Shown here: one piece after another, positions 32,320 through 44,292 of the stretch | Position numbering within the stretch: position 1 is the stretch's first letter | How the letters are laid out: each line of letters opens with the position of its first letter | From: Paracentrotus lividus | Lineage: Eukaryota; Echinodermata; Echinoidea; Camarodonta; Echinidae | Length of the DNA: 64,000 nt | Direction: 5' to 3' | NCBI GenBank assembly: GCA_940671915.1 | Contig: CALNVZ010003432.1 | Location: forward strand, 11,386,630-11,450,629 | Position numbers and translations under genes: made by a program | The notes under the pieces: generated by a model | What the model was told of the DNA's origin: nothing | Databases searched by the model: none | The model's input: the letters and a program-made list of their open reading frames with translations, nothing else

Positions 32320-32657
32320 GTTTGTGCACATTAACAGTGTACTAACTTTTAATGTCATGGAGGTTTTTTTTATGTACTAAGACAGGATGCCTAATTGGCA
32401 AGTGTCAGGCAACAATACATGTATGATTATTTATAGTGTTCAATGTCTGATTCTTCAATTGGTTTGCTTTTAAATGTATACACATGTACATATATTGGTA
32501 ATATATAGGTAATGAAACTCAAGTTTCATTTACAAATTTATTTCTTAAGGATTAGTGGAGCAGGATAATAAAAGGGTATCTAGTGGTCAGATTAATCTTA
32601 TTAGTATCTTGGCTATCATTATTTTGTACATTTTTTTTTTCAAGGTCATTTGGTTAA

Positions 32658-33157
32658 AGGGGAAGTTCACCCTGGAATTTTATTGGTCTTAAAAAATGAA
32701 GAAAAATAATAGAAAAATATTAGTGAAAGTTTGAAGAAAATTGACCAAAAATAGTGAAGTTATGAATAATCAAAGTTTTGATTCTGTGACGTCACGTGCG
32801 AGCAGCTCTCCCATTGGTTGTGTACATGTATGTAAATTCCATAAATTTGTCTTTTTGTCATGGTTCTTGATAAAGGAATGGGTCAATTTGATATAGCCAT
32901 GTATATGAACATATGTTTGATGGTTTATCGACCGCACAGGTGACATAATAAATTCTTTTGAAAAAAAATGACATTTTATGGAATTTACACTACAAACACA
33001 TAGGAGATCTGCTCGCATGTGACGTCACAAAATCAAAACTTTGAATATTCATAACTTCATCATTTTTTGGTCGATTATCTCCAAACCTTCATTCATATTT
33101 TTCTTTTATTTGTCTGCATTTTTTAAAGCCAATTTAAACCCAGGGTGAACTTCCCCT
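32658..33157. mobile_element. 500-bp palindromic MITE with TTAA target duplication
   Basis: The TIR starts AGGGGAAGTTCACCCTGG and ends CCAGGGTGAACTTCCCCT-like at the right, flanked by TTAA on each side (32654-32657 and 33158-33161). The arms stay complementary for about 180 bp each and both contain TGACGTCA (32787-32794 and 33020-33027). TTAA targets are used by piggyBac and Kolobok superfamilies. No transposase is present. Confidence 0.8.
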
Positions 33158-33161
33158 TTAA

Positions 33162-36030
33162 AAATTAGGTTTTTACAGACATACAATGTATAAGAATCAG
33201 ATAAATTTCTGGTATGTATAAACATGGAGTTAAACTCCATGGTATAAATGTACGTATATGTACATACCTTATTGTACATGTACAATGTACATTACATTGT
33301 ATGTAACTTCATCATTTGAAAGACATCATTAAGATCTAAAACTGGGTCCAATCACTAATCGAGTGAGTTTGTAGGTAATATTCAGTTCTCCTAGAGTAGC
33401 CCCTTGTATTATCACATACCTTTTCAAATGCCCTTTATGATGGCGGTAAACAAAATCTTACAAATTCACCTGTTCTTGTTCAATATTTCACTTGATACTC
33501 TAGGTAAAAACTTCACTGCGTTTGTTGGGTCCATGTGTTTATCTTGCTACATTTATTCACACACAAAGTATTTTTTACCAACTACATATATACTTTGTAA
33601 CTCTACTGGGGTTTGAACGTTATATCACGAACCATACCTGGGATGGAATTATGGTCGGCCTATTGACTGTGTGTAATACAATTAGGCATGACATTTTCAC
33701 TGGCTGTGCCGTTCAGAAATATGGCGTTTACATGTACAATAGTTCAAGTTCACCAATAACATGCTAACTGGTGGGATTGATTATGGCAAATTGAGGGGCC
33801 ACTGTGAGCAAACTGCATTAAATGAAATAAATTTGAAGAATTTGATTTATAACTGACATGCCAAGAATCAGTCACACGGTACCTACATTTGTACATGTAT
33901 TCAACACCGACTGCTAACTTACCGTTTCCATGTGTGTGGTATTAAAAGTTGTTTGTTGATTAGTTGTCAGTCCCACCCACATGGATGTGACTGAGTAATG
34001 AATTCTAAGGTGCACAGCTTGTCATTTAACCATGACTAATACGAGTCAAACAATCTACACATGTACCTGGGGTCTTTCACCAACTCATTTGTAAACTAGT
34101 GCTACAAATAATTCTACAAACAAATTGATTTATGAAAAGCCATGCAAATGTGGTGCACAAAATTGTTTCTTAGATTTGACTTTTTCCCCCCATAATCAAT
34201 AAATTGTAATTTTTTTAATAAGAAATATTTGTTAATGATAGTAAGAAATGATCTGCATGTTTCAACTTTTCATCTTATGAAGATATGGACACTTACATGT
34301 ATCTACATTTTTCAACTTTTCAACCAATGGAATAAAAAATGAATTATTAAAGCAATGACAATTTAGAACCTGTGAACAAAACTTCTTGCATTGTAGTTTT
34401 AAAGAATAAGAGTATTGTAGCATATATTTTGTAAAAATTGATCAAGATGCAAATTTGGGGCTATTAGGGTTTCCTCCAAAAGCGGAGTATCCTCCCAAGT
34501 GACTAATGGATTGTGGAACCAGCGTAACTCGAGGGATATGATCGCACATTATTTTTTACCTCGTTGGACTTTTTAAACAGATGGCGAGGCTGCAATATAA
34601 TTACATGTATGTGATTGAAAGTTTTACATTGTATGTACATGCACTAGGAACAATCACCAAAATTTGATTTTCTCTTTGTATTGGGTGACCTTTACACTAT
34701 AAAATTACATGTATGCATCCATGTATTCTAAAATATCATATTTGAATATACATGCAATATCTACAGTGAAAAGATCTTAAATGTAGTACGATATTTGAAT
34801 GGAATTTAGTTGTACATGTACAGATGTACATCCCCTATTTTTTTTGTTTATATACATGTGTGTGTGTGTTTGTGTGTGTACATGTACATTGCATAACTTT
34901 AAAACCAAGTGCCATGATATATATTGAATATTGACAGCAAAACAAATGAGTGCTACATGTATATAGTTTGACACCAATCTTATACAGGATAAGAAACTCA
35001 TTAATCTTTAATGTTGTCATCTATCAGTGCCTTGAAAGCACCTCTCTTATGATCTACATGTATAAGAAAAAGATCTATAAATTTTCCTTGTCATGGTTGT
35101 TATGGGGATGATGATTTACATGCCATAGATTGTGGGTACATGTATCTCAAATCAAACTAGATGTATCTACAGTGCTACGTTATATATATTATTAATTTGT
35201 ATCTTTGGAAAAAATACAAATTGTAATTGAATTTTTGTTGCCATGGTATTTTTTCCCCGCTTCTTTACACTTATTTGCTTTATGACATAATAAGATGTAA
35301 AAGAAGCAAGTGATATTTCAACAACATTTTAGCTATCTTTGTTTTACATAATAGATGTAGACTAGCGTATATTTTAATCAAACATACTTCTTTTTTCCTT
35401 CTTCATTGACCTAGTTTTATTGCTCAATTGTTGGATGATATTTAGAAAACGTGAAATCTTGTTTCACTTCGATCAAGACCGGTGAACAAAGTACGTCACC
35501 CGTTTGATTTTTTTCCCCTTGCACACACTCATGTCGTATTCCCCACTGGCAGTTCCATGTACACATGTTTCAGTCAAAAGAAGAACATGATTTTTTAAAG
35601 TATAATGAACTTTCTAACTAGGCTATGAGAGTCTGACACAAGACGAGAGTCCTTGTTTTTTCTGTGAAAGTATTATTACTATTGAGAGCATGTGTATTTG
35701 CATTTGAAACACCCTTGTTTGTTTAAAGTGTAAGATTAAAAACCAAAAGGCACGACAAATAACTGAAAATCCACTCAAGAAGGAGTTGATGAGGGACATC
35801 TTTTTTTTTCAAGTGAAAGAAAAGAGTGGTCACAAGGAAGAGGATTGAGGAGAGAAAGGGGGAAATTGAGAGAAAAGATGATGAGCCAGACAGAGAGAGA
35901 GAGAGAGAGATTGAGAACTAAAGATAGAAAAAGATGTCAAAAGACGGCCTGTTAGCAATTAGAATGAAGGATTGTTTGTTTCTAATATTTTAATGGGCAA
36001 TTAGTGATTGATTTGTGTATTGTGCTGTGA
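33162..36030. other. AT-rich stretch without supported genes
   Basis: TACATGTA motifs are common. A (GT)n block lies at 34857-34880. A GA tract lies at 35890-35910. Small frames such as 33404-33616 carry no recognisable domain and no splice pairs. This may be intron if the 32201 exon belongs to the downstream gene. Confidence 0.4.
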
Positions 36031-36034
36031 CTGC

Positions 36035-36290
36035 AGTGCCACTTATTTTCACAAATGCAAGGCCATAAAAGGCATAATTCATTAATGGCAAACCAGAATG
36101 CCGTGATGTACAGATCTATAAAAATGATTTCTCCTAGCAACCTCGAAGATGAGGGAAGGAGTCTCCTCTTCAGAATTTCAGAAGACCATTATTCGTTAAT
36201 CAGCAATTTCAACTGTACAGTTGTCATTCTTCCAGACAAAGTCTCATTCTCATTTTCCCAGAACTTATTTTCTCACACCTTGAGGCCAAA
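36035..36290. other. Balanced-composition island, possible cis-regulatory DNA
   Basis: A repeat-free block starts 'ctgcagtgccacttatttt' and includes 'ggccataaaaggcataattc' and 'attcattaatggc'. CCATAAAAGG is close to the CArG-box form CC(A/T)6GG. The 98-codon frame across it lacks splice signals. Suggested by composition only. Confidence 0.25.
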
Positions 36291-36689
36291 CCGGGGAAAA
36301 AAACATACAAAAAGTGTAATGTTAGGTGTTTTGGGACCACCAAACCCCTAAAATATGTTATTTTATCGCGCTGCATGCACACCCATCCAACCATCATGCA
36401 AGTACGTGCAAAGAATCTCACGATTTGCTGCTCTTTGAACTTGTCTCTGCTTCTCTGCTTTCCTGTCAAACTCTCTACTGTATATAAATTTCCCATAAAT
36501 TTCTCTTTCATGCTCTTATTTCTCTACTCTCATATCTTACATTGTCCTCTATTAATTTTTTTTATCTTGTACATAAACTACCAAGGCATACAATTTCATT
36601 ATTCCTCTTTCCATCTCCCCCTTCCTGTACCTCTCTTTCTTGCTCCATTTATCTTATGCCTTTACCTTTTCCGTCTACATGTACATGTA

Positions 36690-36920
36690 TAATCTCTGTC
36701 TGTTTCATACTCTCTCTCTCTCTCTGCCTCTGTCTTTATTTTTTTATTTTTTTATTTTTTTATAATTATTTCTCCTTCCTTCTACCTCCATCTGCTGTTT
36801 TCTGTACATTGTATCTCTCCATCTATGTACTTGTAAATGTATACATGTATATTTCTGTCTGTTTCACTCTCTCTCTCTCTTTCTCTCTGCCTTTCTCTTT
36901 ATCTCTCTCTCTGTTTCCTG
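36690..36920. repeat. CT-rich microsatellite region
   Basis: Several (TC)n blocks (36709-36725, 36866-36915) separated by T-rich DNA. Open frames here are Leu/Ser artefacts. Confidence 0.9.
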
Positions 36921-37029
36921 ATCATCCTCGGATGATCTCTAATAATGCGTCACAGGGGCAGTGCATTACTAGGGAGCAGCAAGGCAGTGTGGTGCATCAT
37001 AACCATAATACACTGTCAAAACCTTGCCC

Positions 37030-37215
37030 ATAGGGATCTGCCCTTTTGCTAGAAATAATTAATGATCATGAAAGGGGGAGAGCATTAATGAAATCACAAG
37101 TATGACCATTGTTTGCTCATGCTGATGAGCGTTCCTGGCACTCTGCAGCCGGAAAATTGCGTGACCTCTTTAGATCGAGGTGAGATGGAGAGTCCCCCAA
37201 GCAAGAGATTATGTG
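37030..37215. other. Repeat-free island with homeodomain-like cores
   Basis: Contains AATTAATGATCATGAAAGG-like text, 'gcattaatgaaatcac', and 'tgctcatgctgatgagcg', in contrast to the low-complexity DNA on either side. No open frame of note. Possible enhancer, based on composition and motif density only. Confidence 0.22.
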
Positions 37216-38789
37216 AAATACTTTTTTTTTTTTGCACCTACAATGTAACTTTATTCCTTGAAAAATAGATTTTGTCATAAGGTCCTAGATAAAAAAGAGA
37301 AAAACAATAATTTTCCTAAATTTCCCCCGGATTTTATTAATTTTACCAGGCATATGTGTGGGCATAAATGTTGTGTACATGCGCACATAATTTTTTTTAG
37401 AATTGTAATTGGATAAATATTTTGGTTTTGTTTCTTGTTCAATTTATTTCTTTTTGGATACAAATTTGATTAAATAATATTTACCTCAATAATTAAAAGT
37501 GTACGGGATAAATTACATTTGTATATTACTCATATATTTGTTGAGAAAGGCTGATCCTAAATTTCGTGTATGGGTCAAATACCTAGTAACTTTTTAAGTT
37601 GTTGGTATTCCACTAATTACACTATTGTGTGCAACTTTCCTAGTCATGGTAGATCTGTATGATGCTTTCCAGATTGATTTTCATGCTTTAACTTCCTCCA
37701 TATAATGATATGAAAAATTGATAAGCCCAATTTTCATGTACAATGTACATGTACATGTACAAAGGGTGCAGAGACATTCCGATTTCCTGCTGTGTTTTGC
37801 AGCTCTGGGCAGAATAACACGTCACTAAAAGAACATGCTCATGAATAATGCTAAAAGGCTGAGCGCGATCATTGTTTTGTGTATGTAGACCACAGATTTC
37901 TGCTGATTTTTTTAAATCTCCACCTTTTGATTGTAAAATAGCACTTTGTAGGAATACATGTGTATATCAATGTTTTTATTTGAGGGAGAAAAAAAGAAAA
38001 AAAGAAATTGTGTAAAGCCTGAATACACACACACTTTAAAAATAGCTATAAATAACTGGGTTTTCAGTCTAAGGAATTTGAAGAGCATGTTTACAAATTT
38101 TAGGATCCATTGGGTGAATATTTTTCTTCCTGGTTGACCCATTTCAAATCAATCTTGAACATTGTTCCAGAATTTGATGACCACAAGATTATATTTAGAC
38201 CAGAAGGATCTTTGACTGGTCAGTGTGTAGTATTGCACTCTTGAACGTTGTGCATTATTCTAATCAATATTTAGTCAAATCATGTTTTACTGTCCACCTC
38301 TTTGCACCTGCTTGTTCCCATCTGACTTCTGATTCAATCTTCCCTTCTTTTAGCTCCAATTCTCCTTCCGCCTCGATGATTCCCATCATATCGTTCACAC
38401 CAAGAGGAGCTTGTAAAATGAAGGGAAAGAGTGTTAATGTGGGGCAGGGTAAACAGGGTGTTGTCTTCCTTGCACAAATCAATTTAGAGGCATCTGTCCA
38501 CCCTCTTGGAAGAACATTGTAGTGATGGATCTTTTCTAATCAGCCATGAATAATATAGGGAGAGCGCCTTCTCTTGCAGCGCTAATATTTACACCCTTGA
38601 CATAATAATAGTGGAAGTGCAGAGGCCAATATTATGCTGCTGTACGAGAGATGCATACACATCCACATGATTGTATCAGATACATGTGGGCCTACTGTAC
38701 AAACTGTACTCCAAATCATGTAACTGAAAGGATTTTGAAGTAATTAAAATCACCTTTAATAATGTAGACTTTTACATTTGCAGCTGTTA

Positions 38790-39035
38790 TGCGGCGGTCA
38801 CAACTCGTCGTAGGCTACGGGGCACGCGCCATCGACGTAGCCTGCGTTGTATGTGCAATGCACGCACAGGTCCTAGATTCAACTTCTGCGATCCTGCAAT
38901 TCTATAGTAAGGGTATTGTAAAACCTGCGCGTCGTACATGCATTGTACCTGCGAGGTACCTCCGCTGCACGAATTTTCTACGAAATCCATCGTAGGGAGT
39001 TGCACGTCGATGTACGGCGAGTTGTGACCGCCGCA
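38790..39035. mobile_element. 246-bp TTA-flanked MITE (PIF/Harbinger-type)
   Basis: The ends are TGCGGCGGTCACAACTCG and CGAGTTGTGACCGCCGCA, a perfect 18-bp inverted repeat, with TTA at both flanks (38787-38789 and 39036-39038). A 3-bp TWA target duplication is the mark of PIF/Harbinger elements. Arms continue with partial complementarity through 'gtaggctac'/'gtagcc'. No coding function. It lies about 200 bp upstream of the exon at 39235. Confidence 0.85.
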
Positions 39036-39234
39036 TTACATAGAGGTAGCCAGTATTAAAAGTATTAGGTTTTACTCAGAAAGTAGTTCAAATCCTGGAA
39101 ACTGATTTATTTCATCTAGAAATCAGTATGACTTGGTTTACGTCGAAGCATAATGGTATTGTACATGTCCATGTACCTTCTATTTTGTGTCATAAACTAA
39201 TAAATCTTTCTTTCTTCTTTTGTTTCTGTTTCAG

Positions 39235-40927
39235 CTTGATGTCATAACAAAATGGATCCTGGTGGGACAATGTGGAACTCCAGTGCGGCGCCTACCGCCC
39301 CTCCAAGTCCTACATGGAACACCAGCCCTTGATCTAGATACCCCACCTTCCCCAGGCACCCCTCAAGGAGAACTGCTACCCACAATTGCAGCTGCAGCAG
39401 CAGCAGCTCCTGCACCAAGACCTCAGCTCAGAGTTTTCCATCAGGTTTACCACAGTATTTAAGGAGGAGATCTCAGCATAGTGTACAGATCTTAGAGGAG
39501 TGCTTTGAGCTCTAAACACAGAACAGACCATGCCTCCGTACCCGTGGAAGGGTGTCATCTGCATTTATCCACAACAAGTACAGTGTGTCAATAGCCACAT
39601 CACTACTCCGATTGCATGCACTTTTGGTGCGGGAGGGCACGACTGCAGCTTATCAGGGACTGCATGTACAGGGCATCACAGTTGCGGGAATTGGTGACTA
39701 GCTTGCAAGGTTTGTTCTGGCTGAAGCAGAATACCTTAAAATCCCTTGAGGATTGTGAATGTTCGGATCCTACCACAAAACTAGAGTACTTGCCAAGTCT
39801 AATGTGAGCATTTACGGACACAGCTCAATGACTGGTCTTCGATCCAGCATCAGTTGCCAGGACAAATGGCTGCAATTGCTTCTGCCTCACTCCGCTCAGA
39901 CCTTATGAACATGAGCAACACGCTTTACTACTGGAGGACTGTGTTCTGCTTGGCTACATAGGAATATATACAGGTATTCGGGTGCTAGCGTTTAATCATG
40001 CAAGTTCCATGTCGCAAGAACTCTTGTTTAATGTGGGACGTGGAATGGAAGAGTTCAATAGATTGCTGGCAAGGCCTACAGTTTTGTTTGAACGTTTCTC
40101 TTTCTTATCTTCTATGTCATCATCTTCATCAGAATCCTCAAAATCAACAGCACAGGATGGCCCTTTCTTGGACACAGAAGGAGCTGTCTTATCCTGTATG
40201 CCCTACACGTGCAATCGTCTACTGACCATTTTAGCAAAGGAAAGGTCGCGCCCAGTTGCAATCAGAACACTTAATTTCCTTACAGCGAACTCCAAATTGC
40301 TCTGTGCTGTCAAAGCGCCTGGTTTCTTGTTTGACTGGCAGGAGTACTTCAGTAGCTTAACTGAAACATGTCCGGATGAGACGGACAGTGAAACAACGTC
40401 TGTTTCATTCATATCAAGCAATTCTGTAATAAGTGCAATGTGGGATCTGAAGGACAGCAAAGGTCTGGACCTATCGGGGAAGACTTCTCCCCTTAGCCAT
40501 GTTGAAATGTATGAGGAGGAATTCATTGTCAAACTTCTGGGAGCGGTTGCAACGTCAACCAATCTCCTGCAGAGACAGGTGGTTAAGACCACCAGGGACA
40601 AAACTGTTGGAATAGACACAAGCCGGAAGTCAAAGACAGCTGGACCTTCCTCATCGGGCTGTGGATTGAAGGCCCGGGACAGCTCACATCGGAAGTCAGT
40701 CCGATGGGGCGACTCCCTGACCCAAGGGACCAGACAACAGTTATGTGGACTCTACTTCGAGCAGCTGTGGCAGGAGTTTGGTGCCAACTTGGGAAATGGA
40801 CTCCAGCAGATCCTGTGGAAGTCCAATGGCATGGACCATGTAGATGAGGTCTTGGGTCATGTATCGCAGGTTGATGACCTCGCAGCCTTAACTATAGTTT
40901 GGGTCATGGAATCATCTTGTACCAAAG
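39235..40927 (+). CDS. Large exon of an unidentified helical protein gene, 5' half frame-disrupted
   Basis: The exon starts after a strong polypyrimidine acceptor (ttctgtttcag, AG at 39233-39234) and ends AAAG|GTAAAA at 40927. From about 40000 to 40927 one frame is open without a break: QELLFNVGRGMEEFN, then a Ser-rich linker, PYTCNRLLTILAKERSRP, QEYFSSLTE and a final LAALTIVWVMESS, rich in Leu-Glu-Lys helices. Upstream, protein-like text continues but jumps frame: LDVITKW (frame from 39235), LPQYLRRRSQHSVQILEECF (about 39450), SIATSLLRLHALLVREG (39585-39640), QLRELVTSLQGLFWLK (about 39680), EHLRTQLNDWSSIQHQ (39806), with in-frame stops at 39513 and 39959. This needs four frame changes. Either the assembly has indels here or this copy is degenerating. 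An Ala/Gln-repeat tract at 39385-39410 could also be misread. I could not assign a family; helical (HEAT/ARM-like) repeats are a guess. Confidence 0.6.
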
Positions 40928-42727
40928 GTAAAATAAATAGATGTATTTCAAACTATATTCCTGTTTGAAAAAGAGATTGAAGAGGTAAAAGTGTACAATG
41001 TACTTGTTTAAAAGCAACCTGGGCAGACAAATCAATAATAGAACAAAACTGCAAACAATGTCAAGGATCTACTTGGGCTCTGTGTGTAGGTTTTTTTTTT
41101 TTTTGGGGGGGGGGGCTGTAATTTATTTCCTTTTTTTAAAATTTTTTTTATCATTAAGCATTCTTTACTATATGTAGAATGGTGAAGAGACATTTTTTAA
41201 GGGGGATTTTAGATACATAGTTACCCACTTGCACAAATTATTTTTGAGGTATTTGTCTGAACTTGCTATTTGTAGTTAGATGTATCCTACTTTGCAATAT
41301 CCTTGGATAGTAATCAATACATTCTCTCTTTTGAGCATCAACTTGGCAATTTTTTGATAGGTGACCCTTCAACATGATAACTTGACAGTCTCAACAGATG
41401 AATCAATTTGATTTTCATTGACATTTCCTTTGCTCCAGTATTCTCTGTTGAGCTACACTTAGGGGCACACACATTCAGGAGGCATTCTGCAGTGTTATCC
41501 TATGCTTGTTTGAGAAAAAGTGTTTGCCAGTTTTATTGATTTCAACAAAATTTCAACCACGAAGGTGGAGAAAATGGACAGTACATGTTTGTACATCTAC
41601 ATGTAGGAATACAGATGATCATTTGTACCAGGAACTTCATTCAATAGAAAAATGTTTCAGGGAAACTGCAGAAGGTACAGAGAAACAGACTTACAAATTG
41701 CAAGAAAATAAAATGCCCGTTGTGTATTAAGTTAAAGCTTACTGATTGGGATATTAATATCAAACTATTTTCTAATGCACATTACAGATGTTGTAAAAGA
41801 AAATGAAACAATAAAAGTACATGTACATGTACATGTACATGTAGTGCATTCAGTCCATCATTGTGAAATTTCCAAAAATTTGAATGGATACAACTGTACA
41901 TACTCTTTTTATTTCTGTTCTTCTAGTTTTAATAGATAAGTGTACAGTGTACCATATTTACTTTGGATTTCATTACATGTAAGTAATCATATAGATATAG
42001 AGGCTGATAAAAATGCATATTTTTGAAATATCAGATGCTAATATATTGTCAACATACAATGCACTGTACATGCTCTGCACACATTGCATTACTGATCTTT
42101 TCTCAGATTTCACCAGAGTTCAAACATAAACAGAACTTCTCTGTTTATATCAGATATGGATGAGAGATAATGCTGTTTGATATTCTCATTACTTTGATGG
42201 GGGAAGTGAGGTGATTCTCAAGCCTCTATTCTAACAAAGGGCCTTTCAACCTAACAGAGCATTCTCTCAGGGTGAATAGGCTCAAACATGAATGTAGATT
42301 GTATTGAATTGTTTACTGTGATATTCCGGTTTCATATTGGAGAGCAAAAGCCACTCTTTTTTTAGGGGGGGGGCACTATAGTCACTCCATTCTGCTTAGA
42401 GTGGAATTCTACATGTATTGAAGCGAATTAAATTTTTGTTTGTTACATATTTTTATCAGTGATTTGGTAATGGTAAATATTGTTTGGCCAAAAACTGTAA
42501 ATCATAGAAAATAATAAAAATAGACAATATGAATTATATTTTGAAATATTTGAGATCATCATACATGTACATCTATATGTATGGAGTTAGATCAGACTTT
42601 TATTATATTGTTTCATATTTTTCAAAGCAGTACATGTACATGTATACAGGCCTACATTTGACAGAATGGTTTGTTTCATTTCATATTTGTTAATTCCTTT
42701 TCTTTCATACATTTATTTGCTTTACAG
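40928..42727 (+). other. Intron between the 39235 and 42728 exons
   Basis: It starts GTAAAATAA and ends 'tttgctttacag'. It holds a G run (41105-41114), a (GTACAT)n run at 41818-41843 and many TACATGTA motifs. A 74-codon frame at 41506-41730 has no supporting splice sites. No other gene is seen. Confidence 0.6.
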
Positions 42728-42823
42728 AACAAAAGAATCGTTTGTCTCAAGGTGCTCTTAAGGCTTTACATAGCCTGGCCACTTCACTGCAACTCAGGAC
42801 TGCATTAGCTGCATGGGATAGAG
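42728..42823 (+). CDS. 32-codon internal exon
   Basis: A 96-bp exon runs between acceptor 'tttacag' and donor GAG|GTAAGT. It joins the previous exon in phase 1 (Glu from g+aa) and leaves in phase 1. It reads EQKNRLSQGALKALHSLATS, then LQLRTALAAWDR. The regular Leu/Ala spacing suggests an amphipathic helix pair, as in helical-repeat proteins. The phase match on both sides is strong evidence that this is a real exon of the same gene as 39235-40927. Confidence 0.75.
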
Positions 42824-43220
42824 GTAAGTTATGCAATAACTATAATGAGGACAAAAAAGTAACGATGATAGTAATATTTCAAAATATTAATAATGAGTTT
42901 TTGTAAAGCATACATTCATACGTCCTGTTTACATCAAGTACTTATTACTCATCTTAGAATTCCTCAAGGTGCTGACAATTACAAAGAAGTTAAAGTAACA
43001 TATTTACTTTAAAAAAAATAAAAAATAAAAAAAATAATAAAAATCGCCATATATAATGCACCATGTATTTGTACAGTAAATACGCGGCGAATGTTTACTC
43101 TCTCACATTATACTAATACACTGTAACTGTTTTACACTTTAAAAGCAAATGTAACTGTTTTACACTTTAAAAGCAAAGTCATCCAATGGGATGCATGAAA
43201 CCTTTTCTTTTAATATCTTC

Positions 43221-43692
43221 ACAGGTGTGTGTGTGAAGTACTTGTATGGATGCAATGTGTCTGCTCTACCACCTTACTCTAGAATGTTTTACACTTTACT
43301 CCCCATCCAAAGTAAATCAATAGGTGTTTTATGCTGTTTCTCTTCCTTAACAGGCATATGTGAAATGTAAGGATCGATGCAAGTGTCTGCTTTCCCACTT
43401 TACACTAGAATCTTTTATACTTATACATATGAGAACTAAAACATCCAGTGATGTGATTTATACTGTTTCTCTTTGTTTAAATACAGGTATGTGTGAAGTG
43501 TCGCCAATGCAAGTGTCTCTAAACAGAAAAACGTAAGGTGTTAAAACATTCAGTGATATGTTTTGTACATGCTTGCTCTCCTACTTTACACTAGAATCTT
43601 TTACACTTTACCTACCATGCACAGTCAAACACTACATGTAGGTGTAAAGACCATCCAGTGATGTGTTTTATACTGTTTCCTTACCTTTACAG
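43221..43692 (+). repeat. Intronic tandem copies of a 3' splice site and exon start
   Basis: Before the true acceptor (AG at 43691-43692), the intron holds three diverged copies of the same acceptor plus the first 10-35 bases of the exon: AG at 43224, 43353 and 43486, each followed by 'g.atgtgtgaagtg'-like text and preceded by 'ctgtttctctt'-like pyrimidines. Units also share 'actttacactagaatctttt' and 'acatccagtgatgtg'. Spacing is about 130 bp, with a longer last interval. Using any of the three decoys in phase reaches a stop codon, the second (TAA at about 43368) and third (TAA at about 43533) quickly. Confidence 0.8.
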
Positions 43693-43869
43693 GTATGTGT
43701 GAAGTGCTAGCATCGATGCGTTCCGACAAGTGTCTCCTCTCTCACCTTCATCCAGGGCAGATGGAGAGCAAGACATGCCAGCTGTTCCAACGTTCCATCG
43801 TTCCTCTCCTCTGTTTCCTCAAGTCAATAGAACAACACTCTGTTCCATCAGGTCCAGGTCCTCCAAAAG
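43693..43869 (+). CDS. 59-codon internal exon
   Basis: A 177-bp exon follows acceptor 'cctttacag' and ends AAAG|GTGAGT. It enters and leaves in phase 1, matching the exon at 42728-42823. It reads GMCEVLASMRSDKCLLSHLH, PGQMESKTCQLFQRSIVPLL, CFLKSIEQHSVPSGPGPPK plus a split codon. The Leu-rich middle (QLFQRSIVPLLCFLKSI) again suggests helical repeats. No family is recognised. The gene must continue, because the exon ends at a good donor, but I could not find the next exon in the remaining 20 kb. Confidence 0.75.
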
Positions 43870-43938
43870 GTGAGTATCTAAAATAAAACATGAAATTCTT
43901 TCATTGCACAGCTGTTCTGGTATTTTATTTTTATAGTC

Positions 43939-44139
43939 AAGGTGGTATCTCACTTCGTGAAGACGTCTCTGCGTCTTGTAAATCACAGACGTCTCGGATA
44001 ATTTTTCCATATCGGAGACATCTCCGTGATGGAAAATATGTATATTAGCATGTTCGATTTTCCCGCTTCTCTGAGACGGCTCTGCGTCTGTCTCAGAACA
44101 GTCTCTAACCCGTCTCATGGCAAGTGAGATACCACCTTA
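43939..44139. mobile_element. 200-bp MITE in the intron after the 43693 exon
   Basis: The ends are AAGGTGGTATCTCACTT and AAGTGAGATACCACCTT, a perfect 17-bp inverted repeat. The interior has 'agacgtctctgcgtct' and 'cggagacatctccg' small palindromes. The right-end sequence also occurs at 790-818 and 3387-3416, with only that end recognisable there. Confidence 0.8.
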
Positions 44140-44167
44140 AATTTACATTGTATTCCAATAGTAGATC

Positions 44168-44292
44168 AGGGGAGCATTTCATCAAAGGACATTTCGGACA
44201 TTTTATCCGACAAATTTGCTCTCAGCCAATTAGTAGCTTATAACAGCTTGTCGGATAAAACGTCCGACAAGTCCTTTCATGAAATGCCCCCC
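44168..44292. mobile_element. 125-bp MITE with GGGGCATTTCATGAAAGGAC-type ends
   Basis: The left 'ggggagcatttcatcaaagg' and right 'cctttcatgaaatgcccccc' are inverted repeats of about 24 bp. The inner arms 'ggacattttatccgaca' and 'tgtcggataaaacgtcc' extend the pairing, so the whole element can fold into one hairpin. Confidence 0.8.

Noticed and set aside
38789..38995. Two frames of about 70 codons on opposite strands
   Set aside because: They lie wholly within a 246-bp TTA-flanked MITE.
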